Origin: Sphaeramia orbicularis
Lineage: Eukaryota; Chordata; Actinopteri; Kurtiformes; Apogonidae
NCBI RefSeq assembly: GCF_902148855.1
Contig: NC_043972.1
Location: 35,843,496 to 35,907,495 of the forward strand
DNA length: 64,000 nt
Direction: 5' to 3'
The notes beneath the pieces are model-generated. The model was not told where the DNA came from. It did not search any database and saw nothing but the letters and a program-made list of their open reading frames with translations. The position numbers were made by a program, and so were the translations under genes. Of the stretch, positions 14,040 to 23,790 are shown piece by piece. Each line of letters opens with the position of its first letter. Within the stretch, counting starts at the first letter, position 1.

Positions 14040-17004
14040 GGTGGGGAATACAAGGTGGGGAAGCAAAATTTACAATATTTTGAGGCAGGGATTGAAAGAC
14101 AGTGTATGACCAATTAGTTTATTGAAAGTCATGAGAATTTATTTGCCACAAGAAAATGTACGTAATAGAAAATGTTTTTATTCTATGTGTCCTCCTTCTT
14201 TCTCAACTGCCTTCACACGCTTCCTGAAACTTGTGCAAGTGTTCCTCAAATATTCGGGTGACAGCTTCTCCCATTCTTCTTTAATAGTATCTTCCAGACT
14301 TTCTCGTAATAGTTTTGCTCATGGTCATTCTCTCTTTACATATAAACAGTCTTTATGGACACCCAACTATTTTTGAAATCTCCTTGGTGTGACGAGTGCA
14401 TTCAGCAAATCCACACACTCTTTGACGTTTGCTTTCCTGATTACTCATATGGGCAAAAGTTTCTGAAAAGGTATGGATAATAGTGTTAGGTATGATTATG
14501 ACATCAATATATGTTTGGTTTCAAAACAATTGACGTAGTGCCTGCTGAGAAAAAACAACTAAATGTTCACTGTAAATTTTGCTTCCCCACCCTGTAGATA
14601 GATCTCTCTTTATTTATTTATTTATTTCAAAAATCTTAAAGTCACAAAAGGACAAGAAGACCAGCACAGGAAAGAAACACCTGAATAGACAAAACAACTG
14701 AACATGTTGCAACATGGCACAACACGTGGAAGCGCACAGGTGCACAAGCAAATCAAAACACGATTAAGAAATATCTACACCTTCACAAACTGTCCTATCC
14801 ACACAACTAAAGCTGTGATTATAAACACACAGGCTATCAATAGGTGATGAGCCTGCTCTTCTCCTTCATCTGGATTAAAGTAAGATTAGATAGTAACAGT
14901 CGATCCCATTATCTCAGCAGGGGGCCAAGCAATTGAGTTACATCACCAGGTCTCCACTGTCAGGCTCACGAACAGCTCCGGTGTCTTTTTATCAGTTTAC
15001 ATTCCTACATATTATTCATGTATATAAACCCTACACACTGAGCTATGTAAGTATTTTTTATGACCTGATCTACTGTGCACAAAGTGGGTTGCCGTTTGCA
15101 GCTATAACATCTCGTGATTAAAATCTAACTTGGCGACCTGGTGACAATATGATTTGATTCATCTACTTCCTGGCAGCGCTCGTCCAGCTTCAGCTTCGGT
15201 GAATGTTTGTTAGAGATGTAATGCCGTGCCTATTATGGGCAGCAGCTGTAATGGTGGCTGAGATCTATATCTGTGGGTAGATGTCTGTCTGGCTCCAATC
15301 GTGCACGTTGTCTGCCGGACGGAGCGGAGAAATCCTCTGTATCGACCTGAACACAACCCCTGGGATGGCTGAAGGTCAATCTGAGGCAAAGTGAATGCCA
15401 GAGTAAGAGAGGAAAAACAAACCGAGAAAAGCACGGACTTCAAAGCAGCACTACTGTGTGAATTATTAAAGCAATTACCTACGTCTTTAACTGAACAGAG
15501 TTTTTGATTGTGGATTTAGCCTATGACAAATATTGAAAATGCCTGATTAAAAAGCTTGGAAGCAGAACTACATCAAAACTCCAACTTATCAAGAATGAAC
15601 AGACCCATCAGTGCCAATGCAATGCAGTAGTAATAACTGTATGTTTACATTTCTTCTATTGTAAACACTGTGGCAGTGAGAGGACCAAATGTCGACCAGT
15701 AAAAAATGTAAACACAGAGACGTGTGTGCATGTAAGTGAGAGATTAAAGACATGGATAAAACAGATGTGGCTCCATTATCGAAGCTGCTACTATGACAGG
15801 ACAGCTTTGAAGTAAGGGAATGAATGAGCTGGCAAAAGATTATCAAGATTTATGCTGCCTTTCAAACCATAAAACAGCATGCACAGATCAAGTCAAAAGA
15901 GAAAACTACACTGTACAAAACATTTCTTCGATTGTACCTGCTGAGACTGCTGACTTCACTCTCTCATTGCTCTGCTGCATTATTTCTCTTCTCTACTTAC
16001 CTTATTGCTTATAGTTGGTGCATTTAGTGTTTTGTCATAATCAATGCAGTATTACACCATCTTGCTTCTGCTTCAGCATGCTATCAAGAAAATGTATACT
16101 ACCTTTTACAGTACAGCAGGTGGATTACATTGAAGCAGTGATCTTTAATTGACTGACAGGTAATTAACTGATAATAAATTGTGAATATATTTGGACAATG
16201 TTGCACAATGGCAAGGCTTTGGGGATTTTGATGGGCATATTTCCAGTATTTCCTGGCAATGCAGAGACGAAATAATTAAGTTCTATCTATAGCCTTATTT
16301 AAAATAATAAATTATCATTTGCTGTCTAAATACAAAAAGACTGAGCTTATAATTACTCATCTTGCAGTGTGACACCTGGATAAGGTGATAACTGTCATTA
16401 TCTTTAACCAGGATCTCATGCAGATCAATAGCAATAGGTAAAAACTTATGCAAAATCAGTAAAAATGTATGCAGAATAGTCTCAATCATGCACAGTGTTA
16501 ACAGACTAACATACAAACAAAGAGGGGTTTTCTGAAATGCAGCAATATGACAATCACGGCAGCTGGACTCTGAGTTATGTGGACAATGTAGGCGCATGTT
16601 TTAAGCCACTTTAATCACTAACAACAAACTCTGCACAGATACAACTACAGCAGCTGTAAAACTGACAAGGATGCTTTCAACTGCGGTTATTATTTAAGTC
16701 TAAAAACAGAATTAAACGCATTAAAGACATGTTTAAGTTTCGTGCCACCAGCTAACTTGCTAGCGTTAGCCAAGTTTAGATCACATCAGCATCCGAGCGG
16801 GCTAGCGGCGAAATTAGCCTCCAAAGCACCGAGCTAGCCGTGTTTAACACACAAAAAAAGGCTGAAAAATGTTAAATGTACTTTTTTTTTACCTTCTGTG
16901 GTTGTGTCCTCCTGTAGTGTTTTGGCGACAGCTTCGGAGACAAAGTATCCCAAAAGGCAGAGTACAATAGCAGCGGTCCTCCTCAGGTCCACAGCCCGCA
17001 TCAT
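1781..17004 (-). CDS. fam171a1: FAM171A1-like membrane protein, 5' half (partial)
   Basis: Four coding exons join in frame: 17004-16893 (exon 1), 7286-7059 (exon 2), 6353-6261 (exon 3) and 1939-1781 (exon 4), all with GT-AG borders and matching phase. Exon 1 opens with MMRAVDLRR and a hydrophobic signal peptide ([18 protein letters not shown]). Exon 2 holds a beta-sandwich-like extracellular segment ([16 protein letters not shown] to [13 protein letters not shown]). Exon 3 gives [19 protein letters not shown]. Exon 4 gives [11 protein letters not shown] and [13 protein letters not shown]. From memory these blocks resemble human FAM171A1 (type I membrane glycoprotein, linked to actin and cell shape) more than FAM171A2. 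The transmembrane and cytoplasmic exons lie left of base 1. An in-frame Met at 17076 could extend the N terminus; 17004 was chosen because it puts the signal peptide at the start. Paralogue assignment is moderately sure, the family very sure. Confidence 0.85.
2690..2812 (+). repeat. Degenerate LINE 3'-tail-like repeat
   Basis: The run from the CTGCACTTTG stretch through CAATTTCCCCACGGTGGGA and the TATCTTATCTTAT end resembles the 3' end of common fish non-LTR retrotransposons, which finish in short tandem repeats. A similar tail occurs at about 53560-53635. It is recognised by pattern only. Confidence 0.45.
2815..4917. other. Intron 3 sequence of fam171a1 without gene
   Basis: AT-rich intronic DNA with a 22-base T tract (about 3661-3682) and a pyrimidine-rich segment (4190-4340). 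Short open frames here have no recognisable protein character. Nothing else was identified. Confidence 0.4.
4920..5349. mobile_element. Tc1/mariner-type MITE
   Basis: The ends are imperfect inverted repeats: left GGGACAAAATTTTGGACAC, right (reverse) TGCACAAAAGTATTTGGACA. TA dinucleotides flank both sides, as expected for Tc1/mariner target duplication. It is about 430 bp with no transposase coding, so it is non-autonomous. The similar motif (ACAAAAGTATTTGGACA) is common in fish MITEs. It lies in fam171a1 intron 3. Confidence 0.65.
5352..6260. other. Intron 3 sequence of fam171a1, featureless
   Basis: AT-rich sequence between the MITE and exon 3, with no recognisable gene, RNA or repeat. Confidence 0.4.
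6858..6897 (+). repeat. (CA)n microsatellite
   Basis: About 20 CA units in fam171a1 intron 2, reading as (GT)n on the transcribed strand. Confidence 0.95.
7019..7044 (+). repeat. (CA)n microsatellite next to fam171a1 exon 2 donor
   Basis: Thirteen CA units. On the transcript strand this is a (UG)n run that begins about 13 nt after the GT of the exon 2 splice donor (7058-7057). Confidence 0.95.
8683..10005 (+). repeat. Teleost interspersed repeat split by a hAT insertion
   Basis: The left part (8683-8925) starts GGGGCAGCACAGTGGCATAG and continues through TTTGCCTGTTCTCCCTATG to GGCAGCTCACTGCTCCTAAT. The right part (about 9902-10005) contains GGATGGGTAAAATGCAGAGA and TTTCCCTACAGGGATAATAA. From memory these belong to one common fish repeat whose tRNA-like head and LINE-like tail are normally contiguous. 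The hAT element between them is bounded by an 8-bp duplication, so the repeat is older. Confidence 0.6.
8926..9893. mobile_element. Non-autonomous hAT element
   Basis: Terminal inverted repeats CAGAGGTCGCGTTAAC (left) and CAGAGGTTGAGCTAGAC (right end reversed). The 8-bp target duplication GTGTACTA lies at 8918-8925 and 9894-9901, with an uncertain single base at the right end. No transposase was recognised in the 968 bp. hAT elements make 8-bp duplications and commonly start with CAG, so the class is well supported. Confidence 0.7.
10010..13950. other. Intron 1 of fam171a1, no gene recognised
   Basis: About 4 kb of intronic DNA. Open frames up to 189 codons (11714-12283) are rich in Phe/Leu/Ile/Tyr, reflect AT-rich low-complexity sequence and match no family known to me. 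No RNA gene or structured repeat was seen. Confidence 0.4.
13952..14037. repeat. (AT)43 microsatellite
   Basis: An uninterrupted TA/AT run of 86 bases, directly left of a mariner-type element. Such perfect long AT runs are likely polymorphic in length. Confidence 0.98.
14051..14594 (-). mobile_element. Deleted Tc1/mariner-family transposon
   Basis: Near-perfect terminal inverted repeats: left CAAGGTGGGGAAGCAAAATT, right (reversed) CAGGGTGGGGAAGCAAAATT. TA sits outside each end (14049-14050 and 14595-14596). On the minus strand, pieces of a transposase are readable: [11 protein letters not shown] followed by a helix-turn-helix-like [11 protein letters not shown], then farther on a WEKLSPEYL-like segment. 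At 544 bp it has lost most of the coding region and is inactive. It lies in fam171a1 intron 1. Confidence 0.8.
14600..16890. other. Intron 1 of fam171a1, right part, no gene recognised
   Basis: No coding region, RNA gene or clear repeat. The stretch near 16740-16860 contains several GCTAGC/GTTAGC words and rises in GC content towards exon 1. Confidence 0.4.
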
Positions 17005-17450
17005 TGCAGATGTGCGATCAAGCCAACCGATAAAAAACACAAAACAAAGTACAAGCCAAATCTTCTGCTTTTTCAAACTCAGTGACCGGCCACATCAGCG
17101 CACACTCCGTTTAATCCACGAAGGAAGCGACTCTCCATGTTCTGCAGCCTCAGCGTGTCCACAGAAAGCCGTGTTCGTCCGTCCCCTTGTGCATCCCCAG
17201 CCCTTTGCCGCTCGCTCGCTGTTTTTTTTTTTTTTTTTCTGACGGCCCAGGGTCAGGAGGAAGACGGCCCCATTCCTCTGAGCCACATGCCCCACAACAG
17301 CTCCAACAGGCGGCCCCCTCCACACGCAGCACCGCTCACACCTGCGGATCTGCACCACCACCTGGCGGCCGAGGAGACGCACTGCAGCCACCTGTACATT
17401 AGGCAGTTCCTCCAGGATTTGGCGAGATTTTTTTTTTAATTATTATTGCG
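17005..17450 (-). promoter_or_regulatory. Probable fam171a1 promoter and 5' UTR region
   Basis: The stretch directly upstream of the fam171a1 start codon is GC- and CpG-richer than its surroundings and has no convincing coding frame. It contains a T-tract at 17221-17238. No clear TATA box was seen. A GC-rich TATA-less promoter fits a broadly expressed vertebrate gene, but the transcription start is not visible from sequence alone. Confidence 0.4.
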
Positions 17451-17666
17451 GCCTAAAATGCCTGATTTTGCGACAGTTTTTCCAAAAAATTACGGTGAAA
17501 TTTGCGATGATTTGTGGCGTCTTTTATTAAAGTCACAGGAACATGGGCATTTGCAAATTACCAAGAAAGTCTTTTTTGAGTTTTTAGCTTTAAAAAGGAC
17601 CAGGAAGCAATGATTTTAAACAAAACAGGGTTTTTTTTTTTTCATTAATTCATTTATTTGTTTGAG

Positions 17667-20229
17667 CAGCCAATGAGAGTGCAGCGTCACAGAACACCAG
17701 CCAATGAGCATAACATCACAGAACGTCAGCCAATGAGAGCAGAGTATCACGGAACGCCAGCCAATGAGAGCGCAGTGTCACAGAACACCAGCCAGTGAGA
17801 GCACAGCATCACAGAACGTCAGCCAATGAGAGCGCAGCGTCAAAGAGCATCAACCAATCAGGGCGCAGCATCACAGAATGTAAGCCAATGACAGCGCAGC
17901 GTCACAGAACGCCAGCCAATGAGAGAGCAGCGTCACAGAACGTCAGCCAATGAGAGCACAGTGTCACAGAACGTCAGCCAATGAGAGCGCAGCGTCACAA
18001 AACACGAGCCAATGAGAGCGCAGCGTCACACAACGCCAGCCAATGAGAGCGCAGCATCACAGAACGTCAGCCAATGAGAGTGCAGCGTCACAGAACACCA
18101 GCCAATGAGCATAACATCACAGAACGTCAGCCAATGAGAGCAGAGCATCACGGAACACCTGCCAATGAGAGCGCAGTGTTACAGAACACCAGCCAGTGAG
18201 AGCGCAGCATCACGGAACGTCAGCCAATGAGAGCGCAGCGTCAAAGAGCATCAACCAATCAGGGCGCAGCATCACAGAATGTAAGCCAATGACAGCGCAG
18301 CGTCACAGAACGCCAGCCAATCAAAGCGCATCGTCACAGAACGTCAGCCAATGAGAGAGCAGCGTCACAGAACGTCAGCCAATGAGAGAGCAGCGTCACA
18401 GAACGTCAGCCAATGAGAGCGCAGCGTCACAGAACGCCAGCCAATGAGAGCACAGCATCACAAAACACCAGCCAATGAGAGCGCAGCGTCACAGAACGCC
18501 AGCCAATCAGAGCACAGCGTCACAGAACGTCAGCCAATGAGAGGAGAGCATCACAGAATGTCCGTCAATGAGAGCGCAGCGTCACAGAACGCCAGCCAAT
18601 GGGAGCGCAGCGTCACAGAACATCAGCCAATGAGAGCAGAGCGTCACCGAACGTCAGCCAATGAGAGCGCAATGTCACAGAACGCCAGCCAGTGAGAGTG
18701 CAGTGTGACAGAATGCCAGCCAATGAGAGCGCAGCGTCACAGAACGTCAGCCAATGAGGGCGTAGCGTCACAGAACGCCAGCCAATGAGAGCGGAGCGTC
18801 ACAGAACACCAGCCAATGAGAGCGCAGCGTCACAAAACGTGAGCCAATGAGAGTGCAGCGTCACAGAATGCCAGCCAATGGGAGCGCAGCGTCACAAAAC
18901 GCCAGCCAATGAGAGCGCAGCATCACAAAACGTGAGCCAATGAGAGTGCAGCGTCACAGAACGCCAGCCAATGGGAGCGCAGTGTCACAGAACATCAGCC
19001 AATGAGAGCACAGCGTCATAAAACGCCAGCCAATCGGAGCGTAGTGTCACAGAACGCCAGCCAATGAGAGCGCAGCGTCACAGAACGTCAGCCAATGAGG
19101 GCGCAGCGTCACAGAACACCAGCCAATGAGAGCGCAGCATCACAGAACGTCAGCCAATGAGAGCGGAGCGTCACCGAACATCAGCCAATGAGAGCGCAGC
19201 GTCACAGAACATCAGCCAATGAGAACGCAGCGTCACAGAACGTCAGCCAATCAGAGCAGAGCGTCACAGAACGCCAGCCAATGAGAGCGCAGCGTCACAG
19301 AACGTCAGCCACTGAGAGCGCAGCGTCACCGAACGCCAGCCAATGAGAGGGCAGCATCACAGAACACCAGCCAATCAGAGCGCAGCGTCACAGAACGCCA
19401 GCCAATGAGAGCACAGCGTCACAAAACGCCAGCCAATGAGAGCGCAGCGTCACAGAACTCCAGCCAATCAGAGCGGAGCGTCACAGAACATCAGCCAATC
19501 AGAGCGCAGCGTCACAGAACGCCAGCCAATGAGAGCGCAGCGTCACAAAACGCCAGCCAATGAGAGCGCAGCGTCACAAAACGCCAGTCAATGGGAGCGT
19601 AGCGTCACAAAACGCCAGCCAACGAGAGCGCAGCGTCACAGAACTCCAGCCAATCAGAGCGGAGCGTCACAGAACGTCAGCCAATCAGAGCGCAGCGTCA
19701 CAGAACGCCAGCCAATGAGAGCACAGCGTCACAAAACGCCAGCCAATGAGAGCGCAGCTTCACAAAACGCCAGTCAATGGGGGCGTAGCGTCACAGAACA
19801 CCAGCCAATCAGAGCGGAGCGTCACAGAACGTCAGCCAATCAGAGCGCAGCGTCACAGAACGCCATCCAATGAGGGTGTAGCGTCAAAGAACGCCAGCCA
19901 ATGAGAGCGGAGCGTCACAGAACGCCAGCCAATGAGAACGCAGCGTCACAGAACGCCAGCCAATGAGAGCGCAGCGTCACAGAACGTCAGCCAATCAGAG
20001 CGGAGCGTCACGGAACGCCAGCCAATGAGGGCGCAGCGTCACAGAATGTCAGCCAATGAGAGCGCAGCGTCACAGAACGCCAGCCAATGAGAGCGCAGCG
20101 TCACAGAACGTCAGCCAATCAGAGCGGAGCGTCACGGAACGCCAGCCAATGAGGGCGCAGCGTCACAGAATGTCAGCCAATGAGAGCGCAGCGTCACAGA
20201 ACGCCAGCCAATCATAGCGCAGCGTCACG
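17667..20229 (+). repeat. 31-bp minisatellite carrying CCAAT boxes, about 80 units
   Basis: Tandem units of about 31 bp with a core AGCCAATGAGAGCGCAGCG followed by TCACAGAACGYC. Nearly every unit contains CCAAT in the context AGCCAATSAG, which fits the NF-Y consensus, and a GCGTCAC word (reverse GTGACGC, an ATF/CREB-type half site). Units are variable (GAGAGCGC, CAGAGCGG, GAGGGCGC). There are higher-order periods: about 400 bp (13 units) between 17.68 and 18.29 kb, and 124 bp (4 units) near 19.98-20.21 kb. Since 31 is not a multiple of 3, open frames through it are by-products. It separates the fam171a1 promoter from the first MHC gene. Confidence 0.97.
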
Positions 20230-20315
20230 CTGTGAGCGTTCTCTTTGGTTGGTGTTCTTTGATGCTGCGCTCTCATTGGCTGGCGTTCCGTGACGCTATG
20301 CTCTCATTGGCTGTC
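20230..20315 (-). repeat. Inverted terminal units of the CCAAT minisatellite
   Basis: After 20229 the same unit continues in reverse orientation: a degraded piece containing TTTGGTTGGTGTT, then two fuller units ending in CTCTCATTGGCTG. The forward array and these units form a head-to-head junction able to fold as a hairpin. Confidence 0.9.
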
Positions 20316-20571
20316 AGACAGTTAGACAGCTGTTACCTGCCACAAAACTCCTCGTAACCTGCCGTCTAACTCTTTCTATCATAATATCATTCATCTAATT
20401 TTTTCATTGTCTAATTACAGTTTTAGGATGTACAGATGGTATAGATGCAGGAAAATGGAGATCATTCACCCAGGGTACATGTCATAATATGCATTCATTT
20501 GCTTTGTTTTTTTACACACTGTCATCGTGTGACTGAGTTAGTTCCTGGTATGGGAGATAAAAATAGTTTTT

Positions 20572-20577
20572 CATTGG
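20572..20577 (-). promoter_or_regulatory. Possible Y box (inverted CCAAT) of MHC II alpha1
   Basis: CATTGG lies about 45 bases before the presumed ATG at 20618. MHC class II promoters carry an inverted CCAAT (Y box) close to the start of transcription, bound by NF-Y. Equivalent CATTGG words occur at 30124-30129 (alpha2) and 41964-41969 (alpha3). A convincing upstream X1/X2 box could not be assigned by eye. Confidence 0.3.
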
Positions 20578-20617
20578 TACGCAGTCTAATTCTACAACAA
20601 TGGTGTGTCGCTCAGAC

Positions 20618-21736
20618 ATGAAGTGCTCTGCCGTCATTTTCCTGATCTTCAGCACCTTCTGTGCATGTTCAAAAAGTAAGTATGAGCTTCAAATGTACTG
20701 CTTTCTGGTGCTGGACGAACTATTGAATATGAAAGTATTAGGTAGCTGTGAGTGTTTTCATTTGTAGTACAACGAGAAAAAGGAGCTTTTTTTTTCTAGT
20801 GACAGTATGTGCAGAATACATACACACACATACATACACATTTATAGTTGAATTTGTTTTTGTTCTTTTGTGTTTCAGTTCCCCATGAAATTGTGTATGT
20901 CGTGGGCTGCTTTGTGAATGGGTCAGCTGAGGTACAATTCGAATATGATGGTGAAGAGATGCTGTATGTTGATTTCCAACAAAAAGAGATTGTGTACACT
21001 GTGCCTACATTTCTTAATCCTGATCCAAGTCTATTTTTCACTGGACTGAGTATAATTCGCGATGCTGAGCAGAATGGTATGCTGTGCAAAGCAGCTACAG
21101 AAGTCGCTGCTACTATGCTAAAGAACATACCTGATAAAGAAGGTAACTGTTTGTTGTTTTGTCTTGTATTATTACATTAAAATGTAAACTCTAATCCATG
21201 AACTGCTGATAAAGTTTTTCATTTGTCATTTAAATTTGGCAGATCCCCCTGACAGCATCCTCTACTCATCTGAAGAAGTTGAACTGGGGGTTGAAAACAG
21301 TCTCATCTGCTTTGTGAATAATTTCTTCCCTCCCTCCATCAACGTGATTTGGACCAAAAACGGTGATGTGGTGTCAGAGGGGGTGTCACTCAGTCGATAT
21401 TATCCCAGTGACAGTCAGCCTCTGACCTTCCGTCAGTTCTCAACCCTGACATTCACACCAAAGCAGGGTGACGTGTACAGCTGCACAGTGGAGCACCCTG
21501 CTCTGGAGAGGCCCAACACAAGGATCTGGGGTGAATCATTTAATTGAGTAAAGCACCTGAGTATAATATTAAAACAGTGCATTGTGTAAGTAATAGTGAT
21601 TATTTTCTCCACAGAAGTCGACCTGGGACATCCCAGCATTGGTCTTGATATTTACTGTGGAGTGGGGCTGACTGTGGCCTTGTTGGGAGTCGCAACTGGA
21701 ACATTTCTAATCACCAAGAGACGTTTTGGACACTAA
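20618..21736 (+). CDS. MHC class II alpha chain 1
   Basis: Four exons in consistent phase: 20618-20675 (leader), 20879-21142 (alpha1 domain), 21243-21530 (alpha2 immunoglobulin domain), 21615-21736 (connecting peptide, membrane segment, tail). Length 243 residues, normal for the family. The leader is MKCSAVIFLIFSTFCAC. An upstream in-frame ATG at 20600 is possible, but 20618 aligns with the alpha3 start. Alpha1 has a Cys pair (VVGC and MLCKA) as in fish and DM alpha chains, and an NGS glycosylation site. Alpha2 has the C1-set pair LIC and YSCTVEHP. The membrane segment contains GVGLTVALLGVATG with small-residue spacing used for alpha/beta pairing; the tail is KRRFGH. It should pair with a beta chain on antigen-presenting cells. 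Which fish lineage (DA or DB) is not decided; the alpha1 domain is divergent from the classical fish sequences I recall. Confidence 0.93.
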
Positions 21737-23004
21737 CATCTTCATCCACATAGGTCAACTATAAAGCAGACCTCCAATACACAACATATATTCAACTTTA
21801 TGTTAAAAACTGAAGTAAACTGGGAGTAAAATTATTTCAACAAAACTATGTATGTGTCTTAGGTTAGGTGCAAAATTTATGTGACATTTGAAATGTATGC
21901 ATTTAGTTGGACATAAACCTTTTTATGGATTTATTGTTTTGAAAGTTAATCGAGTGCACTTTATGAGTTGTTGCATCTTTGATGTGGAAGTACAAAATAT
22001 GAATCTGTGTAAAACAAACTACAAAAAAACAGAAACAAAGAACATTAAGGGAAAATATGAAGAGACAATATGTTGCCTGCTGGGACTGCCCTTCTCTGTA
22101 AAACTGCATGTATGTGTCACGTGAACCTGTAAAGTACAACAGCCTGCTTTATAACTAGGATAATTAATAAATCAGTTATGAGATCTCCCAGTGCTGTGGT
22201 TGATTCATTGCTTATAAAGAGAAGACTTTTGGGAAAGAGAAGGCATCTTAAACAGCTCTTTTTGACTTCTGAGTACAGTACATCTAAATCCCACAGGATC
22301 CTTAACCTCCTGAGACTTGGCTGTAAGTTTTTGTCTACTTTTGAGGACAAGAGTATCACAGCTTTACAGCCACTGCAAAGGTCATTCATAAAAATGAATT
22401 ATTTAATTAATAAAAATGGATCTGAAAAAAATTTGTTGCATTTTCACTGAAGATAATTTTTTTCATGCAAAAAAGAAACTTGTATTTTCCTTAGTCTCAC
22501 AACTTTAAAATATTCAACATGGCAGATAATCTGAACACTTTCTACTGCAGGTTTGATTAGCACAACTTTACATCAGAGAGAGAGGAGCTTATATTAAACC
22601 TGGCCTCCATACTATTCAATACTGCATGGAACTGCAGCGTAAGGAGGATCCATCCAGATAAGGCACCTGAGGACCTGCTGCAGCCAACCTTCAGGTGTCT
22701 GTTGTAAGTTTTTCAACCAGGCTCAGGCAGAACTTTTTCATCCATTCAACATGCTGTCTGTCCATACGTGATGTCTGTCTGCATCCCTGTCTGTCTGCAT
22801 GCCTGAATGGGATTATGTGCTGATTTGTTGTGTGTGATTATATTGTATGTGCTGCTTTTGTATGTTTTGATTATACGTGCTGTCTCTGTATGATTCTACT
22901 GATGTTTCACGGTTCTCTCTTATCTTTATTGATTTTTCTGGTCTCTTAGCTTTCTTAACTCTCTCTTTTTAATTAATGTTCTGTAATATATGTATATGTA
23001 TATA
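21737..23004. other. Intergenic region, possible old LINE tail
   Basis: 3' flank of alpha1 and anonymous DNA. The stretch after about 22740 (CTGTCTGTCCATACG onward, TGTGCTG and TGTATG words), together with the segment after the microsatellite at 23600, resembles the 3' end of a fish LINE. No gene was recognised. Confidence 0.35.
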
Positions 23005-23488
23005 TGTCGAGGCCCAAAACGGAATCTGGCCCGATTTAGAATCGGGCCGGCCCAGAGTGGAATTCTATTCTAGGCCGGCCTAGAATGGAATCCTGCTGCT
23101 ATAATGTTATTTTTATACCATGTTTAATGCAAATGATCCATAATTCCATAATTTGTCATAATTTTACATTTTCAGTCTTACATACCTTGAGTAACTATTG
23201 TCAATTTCAGTTGATTTCACTGTACCATATATTGGTGGGGAGTACCACGAGGTTCTATTTGTAAATAAAGTGTATTATAGTTTACAATTAAAATGTTGTT
23301 GGTTTCATTTTTTTTTCACATATTTGCAAATTCCATGTATTGATTTTTGTAATAATTTAGATCATTTGCATTAAACATGGTATGAAAATAACATTATAGC
23401 AGCAGGATTCCATTCTAGGCCGGCCTAGAATAGAATTCCATTCTGGGCCGGCCCGATTCTGAATCGGGCCAGATTCCGTTTGGGCCTC

Positions 23489-23492
<4 letters not shown>
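23005..23492. mobile_element. Palindrome-rich MITE, copy 1
   Basis: 488 bp with about 134-bp terminal inverted repeats beginning TGTCGAGGCCC and ending GGGCCTCGACA. Flanking TATA occurs on both sides (23001-23004 and 23493-23496), suggesting a 4-bp target duplication. The arms are packed with smaller palindromes: CTAGGCCGGCCTAG, and GGCCCGATT/AATCGGGCC with a 3-nt loop. A copy of identical length lies in msh5 (59600-60087). There is no coding capacity and the superfamily is uncertain. Confidence 0.85.
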
Positions 23493-23574
<82 letters not shown>

Positions 23575-23606
23575 TATGTGTGTGTGTGTATTTTTTTTTT
23601 TTTTTT
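23493..23606. repeat. (TA)n / (CA)n / T-tract compound repeat
   Basis: A TA run, then CACACA and GTGTGTG, then a T tract, directly right of the palindromic MITE. TA targets would be plentiful here. Confidence 0.9.
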
Positions 23607-23790
23607 AGGGTGCCTATTGTCATCAGACCGGGGACTACAGCAGGATACTAGGCATGTTGGCTAAAGCTGCCCTTTTTACTGTTATTGATACAGTTAATTA
23701 ATTGGGATTGTCCACAATATGATATACTAATAAACTAAACTAAACTAAACAACTGTTCTGCATTTAATGGCCACTCAAGTTCCATTAACC

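Noticed and set aside
18444-19873. Open reading frames of 83 and 145 codons with repeated SQNASQ/ERSVTE-type peptides
   Set aside because: They run through the 31-bp minisatellite. The unit is not a multiple of three, so the 31-residue period merely reflects three DNA units. No start context or splice signals suggest a gene.
17667-20229. CRISPR-like array
   Set aside because: Units are contiguous variants of one sequence without unique spacers, in a vertebrate genome, with no cas genes.
20480-20600. A complete W-X-Y promoter module for alpha1
   Set aside because: Only a Y-like CATTGG could be identified. No X1/X2 sequence at the right spacing was convincing, so only the Y-like site is listed at low confidence.
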